Origin: Prevotella sp. UBA4330
Lineage (GTDB): Bacteria > Bacteroidota > Bacteroidia > Bacteroidales > Bacteroidaceae
Direction: 5' to 3'
DNA: 64,000 nt
Assembly: GCA_002394385.1 (NCBI GenBank)
Contig: DGTS01000018.1
Span: 43,004 to 107,003 of the forward strand
Below the pieces are notes generated by a model. It saw only the letters and a program-made list of their open reading frames with translations. It had not been told where the DNA came from and made no database searches. Shown here one piece after another: positions 43,443 through 51,396 of this stretch (the first letter of the stretch is position 1; each line of letters begins with the position of its first letter). The translations under genes were made by a program, and so were the position numbers.

Positions 43443-43925
43443 ATGGTGCACGAAGAAGAGAAAAGAGTTATAGACTTACAGGACTTCGTTCCTCAACGCT
43501 CTACCATCCCCAAGCAAGTGGTCAAACACACTCCCCAGAGTGAGGGCATTGAAAGGTTTGCTCGTTGGGCTACTGCAGATGCGCTGGCATATACTGATGT
43601 TGAAAACAACGCCATCGAGAATCGTAAGAAGATGACTGTCGCAGAGCAGACTCTTTGGGAACAACTTCGCAGCAACAAACTTGGGGTGCATTTTCGGCGC
43701 CAGCATGTCATAGGGATGTATGTCGCAGACTTCGTGTCGCTCAAGAATCATCTAATCATAGAGGTGGACGGTAATTATCATTCTACACCAGAACAAATGT
43801 TGCTGGATGCGGAACGTACGAGACACCTCCAGGGAAAAGGCTTTAGGGTTATCAGATTTAGCAATCAAGAAATCCAAACGGACATAGAGTCCGTAATGTC
43901 AAAAATAATAAAATCATTAATCTAA
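43443..43925 (+). CDS. DUF559 PD-(D/E)XK-like endonuclease
   Basis: The 160-residue protein ends in a DUF559 domain (about residues 60-150), a relative of Vsr and other PD-(D/E)XK nucleases: MTVAEQTLWEQLRSNKL, FRRQHVIGMYVADFV, then LIIEVDGNYH, with Asp96, Glu107 and Asp109 as likely catalytic residues, and GFRVIRFSNQEI. The first 60 residues are not part of the usual domain and I do not recognise them. The gene sits between rfbB and purT with no relation to their functions and is enclosed by 35-bp inverted repeats belonging to the dispersed GC-palindrome family. Biological role is unproven; mobilisation of the repeats is a hypothesis. Confidence 0.85.
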   Translation: MVHEEEKRVIDLQDFVPQRSTIPKQVVKHTPQSEGIERFARWATADALAYTDVENNAIENRKKMTVAEQTLWEQLRSNKLGVHFRRQHVIGMYVADFVSLKNHLIIEVDGNYHSTPEQMLLDAERTRHLQGKGFRVIRFSNQEIQTDIESVMSKIIKSLI

Positions 43926-43938
43926 AAAACAAGTAACC

Positions 43939-43973
43939 AAACATCCCCTCCTTGGGAGGGGCTTGGGGAGGCT
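43939..43973 (+). repeat. Right inverted repeat of the DUF559 unit, copy 10
   Basis: AAACAT, arms CCCCTCC (43945-43951) and GGAGGGG (43955-43961), then tail CTTGGGGAGGCT. Tail points right, away from the enclosed gene. Ends 10 bp before purT. Confidence 0.85.
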
Positions 43974-43982
43974 AAAAAAAAG

Positions 43983-45176
43983 ATGAAAAAGATATTGCTT
44001 TTAGGCTCAGGCGAACTGGGCAAGGAATTTGTTATTGCCGCCAAACGTGCCGGTGCGTATGTGGTGGCGTGTGACCGTTACGACAACGCTCCCGCCATGC
44101 AGGTGGCAGACGAGCGTGAGGTGTTCTCTATGCTCGACGGCGATGCTCTGGAGGCTGTGGTGCGCAAGCACAAGCCAGACATCATTGTTCCTGAGATTGA
44201 GGCTATCCGCACCGAGCGCCTTTTCGACTTCGAGAAGGAGGGTGTGCAGGTTGTGCCGAGCGCTCGCGCCGTTAACTTCACTATGAACCGCCGCGCCATC
44301 CGCGACCTCGCATCGAAAGAACTGGGTCTGCGCACTGCGAAGTATTTCTATGCCAAGACCTTCGAGGAGTTCAAGAAGGCTGCCGACGAGATAGGGTTCC
44401 CCTGCGTGGTTAAACCGCTGATGTCATCATCTGGCCACGGACAGAGTTACGTGCACAACGATGACGAACTGGAGCAGGCTTTCCGCGAGGCAATGGAAGG
44501 AAGCCGCGGCGATGTCAAGGAGGTGATTATCGAGGAGTTCATAGACTTCGAGTCGGAGTTTACCCTTCTCACCGTGACTCAGAAGAACGCTCCTACCATC
44601 TTCTGCCCGCCAATCGGTCATGTGCAGAAGGGAGGCGACTACCGCGAGTCATGGCAGCCATACAAGATAAGCGACGAGGCACTGAAACAGGCTCAGCACA
44701 TGGCTGACGAGGTGACACGCGCCCTGACGGGATATGGCATCTGGGGAGTGGAGTTCTTCCTTACCAAACAGGGAGAGGTGATATTCTCTGAACTGTCACC
44801 GCGTCCACACGACACGGGAATGGTGACACTGGGACACACCACTAACCTCTCGGAGTTTGAACTGCACTTCCGCGCTGTGATGGGACTGCCCATCGCAGGC
44901 ATCCATCTGGAGCATGCTGGCGCATCTGCCGTTATCCTTTCGCCGAAAGACGTATCGTGTGAAGAGATGCCATCGCTTCAATACAATATGGAAGATGCCC
45001 TGAAGGAAGACCGCACCCGCATCCGCATTTTCGGAAAGCCCGAGGCTCACTTCGGCCGCCGCATGGGAGTGGTGCTGTGCTACGGCGATGTTAACGACGA
45101 CACCACAGCACTTCGCGACAAGGCAAAACGCCTGGCAAAGACAGTGCTGGGAACTGATCCGTATATGAAGAAATGA
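43983..45176 (+). CDS. purT: Formate-dependent GAR transformylase
   Basis: PurT uses ATP and formate to formylate glycinamide ribonucleotide in purine synthesis, an alternative to folate-dependent PurN. The 397-residue ATP-grasp protein has KILLLGSGELGKEFVIAA, DRYDNAPAMQVAD, PEIEAIRTE, VVKPLMSSSGHGQS, GVEFFLTKQGEVIFSELSPR, and PHDTGMVTL. Length is normal. It overlaps the FdtA-like gene by 4 bp (ATGA), so it is cotranscribed with sugar genes, which is unexpected. Confidence 0.95.
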   Translation: MKKILLLGSGELGKEFVIAAKRAGAYVVACDRYDNAPAMQVADEREVFSMLDGDALEAVVRKHKPDIIVPEIEAIRTERLFDFEKEGVQVVPSARAVNFTMNRRAIRDLASKELGLRTAKYFYAKTFEEFKKAADEIGFPCVVKPLMSSSGHGQSYVHNDDELEQAFREAMEGSRGDVKEVIIEEFIDFESEFTLLTVTQKNAPTIFCPPIGHVQKGGDYRESWQPYKISDEALKQAQHMADEVTRALTGYGIWGVEFFLTKQGEVIFSELSPRPHDTGMVTLGHTTNLSEFELHFRAVMGLPIAGIHLEHAGASAVILSPKDVSCEEMPSLQYNMEDALKEDRTRIRIFGKPEAHFGRRMGVVLCYGDVNDDTTALRDKAKRLAKTVLGTDPYMKK

Positions 45177-45577
45177 TAGGAACAATTATCGACCTGCCGA
45201 AGATTGTTGATCCGCGCGGAAATCTGACCGTTACGGAACAGATGAAGAATGTGCCATTCGACATAGCGCGTGTTTACTGGACCTACGACGTGCCTTCTGG
45301 AGAACGGCGCGGCGGTCATGCTCACCGTACCTGCGAGGAACTTATTATTGCCGTCAGCGGTTCGTTTGACGTCATACTTGATGACGGCAAGGGCAATAAA
45401 GAAACGTTCCACATGAATCATCCCTACCAAGGACTGTATGTAGGAACAGGAGTATGGCGCACGCTAGAAGACTTCTCCAGCGGTGCCGTTTGTCTGGTTC
45501 TGGCCTCTGAGTTCTTTGACGAAGAGGAGTATATTTATGATTACGAAGAGTTCATAAGGCTGAAAAAGGGTGTTTGA
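45173..45577 (+). CDS. fdtA: dTDP-4-keto-6-deoxyglucose 3,4-ketoisomerase (FdtA/QdtA type)
   Basis: FdtA and QdtA are small cupin enzymes that shift the keto group of dTDP-4-keto-6-deoxyglucose to C3, preparing it for amination. The 134-residue protein has DPRGNLTVTEQ, RRGGHAHRTCEELI with the conserved His pair, GSFDVILDDG and VGTGVWRTLEDFS. The product stereochemistry (6-deoxygalactose for FdtA, glucose for QdtA) cannot be told from sequence, so the symbol is provisional. The next step is probably done by the aminotransferase at 48263-49366. Confidence 0.85.
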   Translation: MIGTIIDLPKIVDPRGNLTVTEQMKNVPFDIARVYWTYDVPSGERRGGHAHRTCEELIIAVSGSFDVILDDGKGNKETFHMNHPYQGLYVGTGVWRTLEDFSSGAVCLVLASEFFDEEEYIYDYEEFIRLKKGV

Positions 45578-46508
45578 CATAATAAGATATACAGGCGACA
45601 GGGCCTGCGAATGGAATGCATTTGTAACGCGGTCAAAGAACGGGACGTTCCTCTTTGACCGCAATTACATGGACTATCATAGCGACCGCTTCGAGGACTA
45701 TTCCCTGATGTTCTATTTGCACGGCAGGCTTTATGCTTTGCTGCCCGCCAATAGAAAAGAGGACATGCTGCAATCGCACATGGGACTGACCTATGGAGGT
45801 CTGGTTATGGATGCAAAGACAACCGCCGCCCTGACTGTAACCTTATTTGAAGAACTGAACGAATATCTGCGTCAGCAAGGTTTCCGCTGCGTGCGCTATA
45901 AGTGCGTGCCATGGATTTACCATCAGATGGCTGCCGAGGAAGATATATACGCCATGTCAAGAACATGCAATGCCCGTCTGGCCAGCCGCGACTTAGGCAC
46001 CGTGATAATACAACGAAACACCATTAGATGGGAACGTGTGAGACGACGCGCCCTGAAAAGGGCCGAAGAAGCAGGCCTTGTGGTGGAGAAGTCGGAAGAC
46101 TTTGCTGGTTTCTGGCGTGTTCTGGAAGACAACCTTGAAGCGAAATATGGCTCAAAGCCTGTACACACACTACAGGAAATGGAACTATTGCATTCACGTT
46201 TCCCCGACAACATTGTCCTTTATGTCTCGAAGAGGGGCGATGAGATACTTGCAGGCATTGTGATATACGTTTCTTCTCAGGTTGTCAGAGCACAGTATAG
46301 TTCGGCAACACCACTGGGAAAGGAGTTGGGTGCCATTGACGTTATCTATGACCGCATCATCAATCATGACTATAGCAGATACCCCTATTTTGAGTTCGGA
46401 ACATCGGCAAAAGGACATACCAATGATATTAACGAATCGCTGGTGTTCCAGAAAGAAGGCTTTGGCGGGCGCTGTATCTGCTTCGACCAATATGAATGGG
46501 AACCATAA
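45570..46508 (+). CDS. GNAT/FemAB-like acyltransferase
   Basis: The 312-residue protein starts at GTG 45570, overlapping the upstream gene by 8 bp. Its layout, with an N-terminal GNAT-like half (residues 1-150) and a second GNAT half with RRRALKRAEEAGLVVEKS, FEFGTSAKG and NESLVFQKEGFGG, resembles FemAB-type or lipid II/peptide acyltransferase-like proteins common in polysaccharide loci. It could N-acylate the amino sugar made by the FdtA/FdtB-like pair, but this is inference from context. Confidence 0.7.
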   Translation: MFDIIRYTGDRACEWNAFVTRSKNGTFLFDRNYMDYHSDRFEDYSLMFYLHGRLYALLPANRKEDMLQSHMGLTYGGLVMDAKTTAALTVTLFEELNEYLRQQGFRCVRYKCVPWIYHQMAAEEDIYAMSRTCNARLASRDLGTVIIQRNTIRWERVRRRALKRAEEAGLVVEKSEDFAGFWRVLEDNLEAKYGSKPVHTLQEMELLHSRFPDNIVLYVSKRGDEILAGIVIYVSSQVVRAQYSSATPLGKELGAIDVIYDRIINHDYSRYPYFEFGTSAKGHTNDINESLVFQKEGFGGRCICFDQYEWEP

Positions 46509-48266
46509 ATGCCTATGACCATTGTTGAGAGAACAAAGAAGATATCTGCAGTGTTGCTGAAGCCCCTGCTAAAGAACAGCAGGTTTTTCATCGTCATGCT
46601 CTGCATCGGACTGTTGTCGGTGATGGTGGTTCATCGTGGCATGCGGCACATCAGCGTTTTCGAGTTGTTCTTTGAGACCTATCTTCTTACGGCACTGGTG
46701 AGTTGTTTCCCGCGTTTTCTCGGCAACATCACAAAAGGTGTGTGCTACGTGCTGGCCTATGTACTGGGCATTGTTGACATGTTCGTGTTCTGCCGGCTTG
46801 ACTTCCCGCTCGGTCCTGCCTTTCTCAGACTCTGCCTGCAGACCAACAGGCAAGAGGCAAGCGAGGCAATACAATCTTATGTTACATGGGACACTGTGAT
46901 GTCGCCGGTACTTCTGTTCCTGGTTATCCTTGCATTGCATCTGCTTTCATACCGCATAAAGGAGTTTCGGATACCGCATAGAATAAACAACGTCATATTG
47001 CTGTGCCTTGCTCCGTTATTGCTCTTCTCTGGTGCGTTGAGCATTAAGAACGAGTGGTTCATCATCAGGAACATGCTGGCCTACGACGGCGATGACATGG
47101 AAAGACAGGCACAGTTGCCATACGACGGTGGTTTTTATCTTCCCATTTACCGCTTCCTCTATGCAGCGAAAGCAATGAACATCGACGAACTGAAGATTCG
47201 CCGACTGATAGACAATTCCTCGCGAGTGAAGGTGGGACGATGTGCCTACACCGTTCCGAATATCGTGCTTGTTGTGGGCGAGTCGTACAATCGACACCAC
47301 TCATCTCTTTACGGTTATCCGCTGAAGACTACTCCCCTTCAGGAAGAGTTGGCAAAGAAAGACGAACTGATTGCCTTCACCAATGTCATTAGCCCTGCCA
47401 ACAACACTTCACAGTCGTTCCACCTCGCATTCTCACTCTACGCCACGGGCTGCGAGGGGCAATGGGAGAGTTATCCTTTGCTGCTGCAATTATTCAAGCA
47501 GTCGGGATATAACGTGACGTTTATCACTAACCAGTATGTGAAAGACATCAAGGCTGTGATATGGGACTATAACGGCAGCCGTTTCCTGAACACTCCCGAA
47601 CTGAGCGAGCGGCAGTTCTCGCATCGCAACACCAATAAGCACCCTTACGACATGGGACTGCTGGAGGATTACGACTCGCTGAAGCAGTTTGAGACAAACC
47701 ATAACCTCACGGTGTTTCACACATACGGACTGCATTTCATGTATGACGTGCGCTATCCGAAAAACGAGCGACGCTTCTATCCACGCCATTACAAGCGTCC
47801 AGACCTGAGCGAGTTCGATGTGGACAACCTTTCGCACTACGACAATGCGGTGCTCTACAACGACAAGGTACTGGCAGAGATAGTGAAACGCTTTGCCGAC
47901 CGTGACGCTATTGTCATCTTCATGCCCGACCATGGCGAGATGGTGTATGACAACTGCGACCAGTATGCACGCAATCTGAATCCGAAGACCCGCAACGAGA
48001 TAACTCAGCAATTCGAGATTCCTTTCTGGATTTGGTGCTCGCCGATGTTTAAAGAGCAGCACGCAGAACTGTTCGAGAAGATAAAGAAGGCACGCAACCT
48101 GCCGTTTATGACCGACAACATAGACCAGATGATGGTCTCTCTCGGAGGCATCTCTACCGATTTCTACCGCCCGGAGGATGACCCTCTGAACGAGAAATAC
48201 GACAGGAAACGCAAGCGCATCATAATGGACGGAATTGACTACGACAAAATAATAAGAGGACAATGA
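46509..48266 (+). CDS. Phosphoethanolamine transferase (EptA-like, sulfatase fold)
   Basis: EptA-type enzymes move phosphoethanolamine from phosphatidylethanolamine to lipid A or glycans in the periplasm. The 585-residue protein has five membrane segments within residues 25-180 and a sulfatase-fold periplasmic domain with VLVVGESYNRHHSSLYGY (Glu258 metal ligand), NNTSQSFHLAF (Thr300 nucleophile), and FMPDHGEMVYD (Asp, His ligands). The start is 0 bp after the upstream stop. In this locus the acceptor may be the surface glycan rather than lipid A; unresolved. Overlaps the aminotransferase gene by 4 bp. Confidence 0.88.
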   Translation: MPMTIVERTKKISAVLLKPLLKNSRFFIVMLCIGLLSVMVVHRGMRHISVFELFFETYLLTALVSCFPRFLGNITKGVCYVLAYVLGIVDMFVFCRLDFPLGPAFLRLCLQTNRQEASEAIQSYVTWDTVMSPVLLFLVILALHLLSYRIKEFRIPHRINNVILLCLAPLLLFSGALSIKNEWFIIRNMLAYDGDDMERQAQLPYDGGFYLPIYRFLYAAKAMNIDELKIRRLIDNSSRVKVGRCAYTVPNIVLVVGESYNRHHSSLYGYPLKTTPLQEELAKKDELIAFTNVISPANNTSQSFHLAFSLYATGCEGQWESYPLLLQLFKQSGYNVTFITNQYVKDIKAVIWDYNGSRFLNTPELSERQFSHRNTNKHPYDMGLLEDYDSLKQFETNHNLTVFHTYGLHFMYDVRYPKNERRFYPRHYKRPDLSEFDVDNLSHYDNAVLYNDKVLAEIVKRFADRDAIVIFMPDHGEMVYDNCDQYARNLNPKTRNEITQQFEIPFWIWCSPMFKEQHAELFEKIKKARNLPFMTDNIDQMMVSLGGISTDFYRPEDDPLNEKYDRKRKRIIMDGIDYDKIIRGQ

Positions 48267-49366
48267 TAGAATACTTATCACTGAAGCGCATCACCGCGAT
48301 GCACCAAGACGAGATACAACAGGCTGTGAGACATGTTGTTGAGAGCGGATGGTATCTGAAAGGCGAGAGCGTAAGGCAATTTGAGCACGACTTCTCGCAG
48401 TATATGGGATGCCGCCACTGCATCGGCGTGGCTAACGGACTGGACGCGCTGACCTTGATACTGCGTGCCTACATCGAGATGGGAGTGATGAACGAGGGCG
48501 ACGAAGTGATTGTCCCGGCAAACACATACATCGCTTCCATCCTCGCGATAACAGAAAACCGTCTGCGCCCTGTACTCGTGGAACCGCGCATCGACACATT
48601 CCAGATAGACGATGAGAAGATAGAACAGGCCATCACCGAGCGCACTCGCGCCGTCATGATAGTGAATCTCTATGGTCATCCCGCCTACACCAGCAAGATA
48701 GGAGACATCTGCCAGCGTTATGGTTTGGCACTTATCGAGGACTGCGCCCAGTCTCACGGACTGAAGAGAACCGCACCTCTCACATCTTTTCCTTCTGCCT
48801 CAGCCTTTAGTTTCTACCCTGGAAAGAATCTCGGCGCACTGGGTGACGCCGGTGCAGTAACTACAAACGACGATGTTCTTGCCGACATTGTAAGGGCGCT
48901 TGGCAACTATGGTTCGTCCGAGAAATACGTGTTCAGATATAAAGGCAGAAACAGCCGCATGGACGAGATACAGGCTGCGGTGCTCAGTGTGAAACTACAT
49001 TATCTCGACGAAGACAATAAACGCAGGCGCGAAATAGCACTTTTCTATCAAGAGAACATCAACAACGAGACGGTAAACCTCCCGTCACGCGAATATTGTG
49101 AGCGCAGCGTGCACCATATTTTCCCTGTTCTCTGCCAAGAGCGCGACATGCTGCAGCAATGGCTGAAGGAACAAGGCGTGATGACGATGATACACTACCC
49201 CATCCCGCCACATCGCCAGCAATGCTATAGCGAGTGGGATAACCTGCGTCTGCCCATAACAGAAAGAATCCACCGCGAGGAACTCAGTCTGCCCTGCAAT
49301 CAGGCAATGACTGACGAGGAGATGGAGAAAGTGGTGGCAGCGGTCAATGGCTTTTATGCCAAATAG
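48263..49366 (+). CDS. fdtB: DegT/DnrJ/EryC1/StrS aminotransferase (FdtB-like)
   Basis: PLP-dependent sugar aminotransferases of this family convert 3- or 4-keto sugars on dTDP or UDP to amino sugars. The 367-residue protein has CIGVANGLDALTLILRA, EVIVPANTYIASILA, EDCAQSHG, the PLP-lysine region SFYPGKNLGALGDAG, and GRNSRMDEIQAAVL. With RfbB and the FdtA-like ketoisomerase it most likely makes dTDP-3-amino-3,6-dideoxyhexose; the choice of the Fuc3N or Qui3N epimer is open. It ends the tightly coupled run of genes from purT. Confidence 0.87.
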   Translation: MIEYLSLKRITAMHQDEIQQAVRHVVESGWYLKGESVRQFEHDFSQYMGCRHCIGVANGLDALTLILRAYIEMGVMNEGDEVIVPANTYIASILAITENRLRPVLVEPRIDTFQIDDEKIEQAITERTRAVMIVNLYGHPAYTSKIGDICQRYGLALIEDCAQSHGLKRTAPLTSFPSASAFSFYPGKNLGALGDAGAVTTNDDVLADIVRALGNYGSSEKYVFRYKGRNSRMDEIQAAVLSVKLHYLDEDNKRRREIALFYQENINNETVNLPSREYCERSVHHIFPVLCQERDMLQQWLKEQGVMTMIHYPIPPHRQQCYSEWDNLRLPITERIHREELSLPCNQAMTDEEMEKVVAAVNGFYAK

Positions 49367-49403
49367 ATATCACTATGCCGTGATTACGTAATAACAAAAT
49401 TTT

Positions 49404-49410
49404 AAGGAGG
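49404..49410 (+). promoter_or_regulatory. Perfect Shine-Dalgarno before the membrane-protein gene
   Basis: AAGGAGG lies 9 nt before ATG 49420. This is one of only two strong ribosome-binding sites noticed in the window. Confidence 0.75.
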
Positions 49411-49419
49411 AAAGAAACG

Positions 49420-51219
49420 ATGCTGAGACTTTTCAATAACAACACAAGCGCCAATGAGGAAAGGCAAGGAACGAGATGGTTCGCAACATATCTCGTAGTG
49501 GCAGCGGTGTTTCTCTCTGTAACATCGTTGCAAGGCATTTCTTACTATGACATCGGCTTCTATCTTTCTGGCTATCAGCACTTCAACGACGACCCATTCG
49601 CGTCTTACTTCTTGGCGCAATGGTATCTCACCTTCCGTTCCTTAGGTTTTATTTGCAACGCTCTGGGCATCGACACCTTCCTCGGCCTGCGCATCCTGCG
49701 CACACTGTTCCTGCTTGTTTTCCAGACCATCATCTATCTTTATCTGCGCAAGAGCATTAAGACCAAATACATCATAGCAGGCATGGCTATGACAACGCTG
49801 GCGCAATATGGCGCTTACAGCGAAATCAATTACAACGACCTTTCCATATTCCTTCTCGTCTGCGCCATCCTGCTTTACCATAAAGCAATAACCCAAGCCA
49901 AACAACCAAACGACCAAACGACCAACTACTCCTCTCCCAAAGGAGGGTTGGCGTGGGTTTTCCTCTCCGGATTTCTCATAGGCATCTCCATCTTCCTGCG
50001 ATTGGTCAATCTCACATTCCTCGCCCTCCCTTTCTTTGCCATCATCGTGTGCTTATACTATAAAAAACAAGTGTCCTGGTGGCGACAGTTGGTATGTTTC
50101 TTCCTGGGTGCTGTTGTTTCCTCCGCACTCATCTTGGGCATAGCATGGGCAGACGGAACGTTCGGCGTGCTGCAACAGACATTCAGCGACCTCGTGTCGA
50201 TAAGCACCGACAGCGCAGACAAGCACAGTTTCGGCATGATTGTGAGGTTCTATCTCTATGATGTACTGGCAGAAGTGAAGATGTCGCTCTTCATCGCTTT
50301 CGTAATCTATGGTTTCATTATAGCACGTACTCAGGCGAGCAGAAAACTCATACACCTCGCATACGCACTGCTCTCGGCAGTCATAATCTATGTTGTATGG
50401 CAAGATGGCAAGGCGGGCAACATCACTGTCGGCTTCTGCCTATCGCTATTCCTGCTTGATTTTTTCTCCAACAACCCAAGATTCAGTCTTGGTCACAAAC
50501 TCACCTCCCCTCGGGGAGGTCAGGTGGGGGTTCCCCTGCTCTACACCCTCGCCATGTTCATACCACTCGTTTTCCCGTTCGGGAGCAACGGCACCAACCA
50601 GTTCTACGGTCAGATGCTCTGCATCTTAGCAATGCCACTCGCCGTAGCCACACTAATGAGAGGCTCATCGCTCAAAGTTCAATGTTCAATGTTCAAAGTT
50701 CAAAGTTCAAAATTGGCAGGGATATACATCATAGCCGCCATTTGCATAGGAATGACCGTCACAAACGTGCTTCGCCCGATGATGGAAGACGGCAACCGAC
50801 TGCAGTGCAGATACACCATCGACAGCCATGCCACGGGTCCTTTGCTGACCAATGAGGACAATGCAGCACTGCACAACCGCATGGTGCGCGAGGTTAAGCC
50901 ACTGATACCTCAGGGCAGCCATCTCATCTGCAACTTCTCGATAACCATGATTTCTGTGCTCGACTGCAAACCCTACGCCATTTTCGCCGACGGCTACTCC
51001 ACTCCTGAACGCGCAGAACAATACCTGCATGCAGCATACGAGCGAAGCCGAGACGGCAAGCAACTGCCATTCTTGCTCGTTGACGAAGAGAGCGAGACCG
51101 ACTGCTTCCTTCACATCCGCAACGTTCTTTCCACATTCTCACCATACGAAGAAATATGGCGAAGCGAAAACTACATGCTCCTCAAGCCCACCAACAAAGT
51201 TCAAAGTTCAAAGAAATAA
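49420..51219 (+). CDS. Polytopic membrane protein, GT-C-like, interrupted by four repeat inserts
   Basis: The 599-residue protein has about ten membrane segments over residues 22-455 and a soluble C-terminal part (455-590). The SYYDIGFYLSGYQHF motif with early acidic residues after the first segment resembles GT-C glycosyltransferases or O-antigen polymer enzymes, but I recognise no named family. Repeat DNA is translated at four places: residues 160-180 (QPNDQTTN then SSPKGG), 361-370 (LTSPRGGQVG), 416-432 (SLKVQCSMFKVQSSKLA) and the last residues (NKVQSSKK). The first three fall between hydrophobic segments. The frame is kept throughout. A hairpin terminator follows the stop codon. Confidence 0.75.
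   Translation: MLRLFNNNTSANEERQGTRWFATYLVVAAVFLSVTSLQGISYYDIGFYLSGYQHFNDDPFASYFLAQWYLTFRSLGFICNALGIDTFLGLRILRTLFLLVFQTIIYLYLRKSIKTKYIIAGMAMTTLAQYGAYSEINYNDLSIFLLVCAILLYHKAITQAKQPNDQTTNYSSPKGGLAWVFLSGFLIGISIFLRLVNLTFLALPFFAIIVCLYYKKQVSWWRQLVCFFLGAVVSSALILGIAWADGTFGVLQQTFSDLVSISTDSADKHSFGMIVRFYLYDVLAEVKMSLFIAFVIYGFIIARTQASRKLIHLAYALLSAVIIYVVWQDGKAGNITVGFCLSLFLLDFFSNNPRFSLGHKLTSPRGGQVGVPLLYTLAMFIPLVFPFGSNGTNQFYGQMLCILAMPLAVATLMRGSSLKVQCSMFKVQSSKLAGIYIIAAICIGMTVTNVLRPMMEDGNRLQCRYTIDSHATGPLLTNEDNAALHNRMVREVKPLIPQGSHLICNFSITMISVLDCKPYAIFADGYSTPERAEQYLHAAYERSRDGKQLPFLLVDEESETDCFLHIRNVLSTFSPYEEIWRSENYMLLKPTNKVQSSKK
49897..49960 (+). repeat. ACCAAACG octads plus GC palindrome inside the gene, copy 11
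   Basis: ACCAAACGACCAAACGACCA (49905-49924) is followed by a palindrome CTCC/GGAG (49934-49945) and the tail GGTTGGCGTGGGTTTT. Both types of intergenic repeat are here inside an open frame. Confidence 0.75.
50503..50532 (+). repeat. GC palindrome inside the gene, copy 12
   Basis: Arms ACCTCCCC (50503-50510) and GGGGAGGT (50513-50520), then tail CAGGTGGGGGTT. Sense orientation, in frame. Confidence 0.85.
50671..50715 (+). repeat. AAGTTCA heptad tract inside the gene
   Basis: Six imperfect 7-bp units of AAGTTCA/ATGTTCA type. A shorter copy ends the gene at 51196-51212. Confidence 0.8.
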
Positions 51220-51251
51220 TCGACTCCCAATTCAAGAATTGAGAGTCGATT
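51218..51251 (+). terminator. Terminator after the membrane-protein gene
   Basis: AATCGACTC pairs with GAGTCGATT, and inside it CAATTC pairs with GAATTG, with one mismatch. TTTTCAATTTTT follows. The stem begins in the stop codon. Confidence 0.85.
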
Positions 51252-51288
51252 TTCAATTTTTGATAGTCCGCAATTCCAATTATTTTAC

Positions 51289-51296
51289 TATATTTG
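51289..51296 (+). promoter_or_regulatory. Probable -7 box of the lipoprotein gene
   Basis: TATATTTG, 28 nt before the ATG at 51325. The next TTTG upstream is 26 bp away, longer than the consensus. Confidence 0.45.
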
Positions 51297-51396
51297 CACA
51301 ACATACTAAACAACAACAATCATTATGAACGTTTTCATGCACCCGAGAGCAGAGTCCAAAACTCGTTTGGCTATGCCGAGACAAAGAAAAAGTCGG

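Noticed and set aside
43388..43973. Classical insertion sequence around the DUF559 gene
   Set aside because: No transposase motif (no DDE, HUH or tyrosine signature) and no clear target-site duplication is visible next to the inverted repeats; the unit is described instead as a candidate nuclease-linked repeat.
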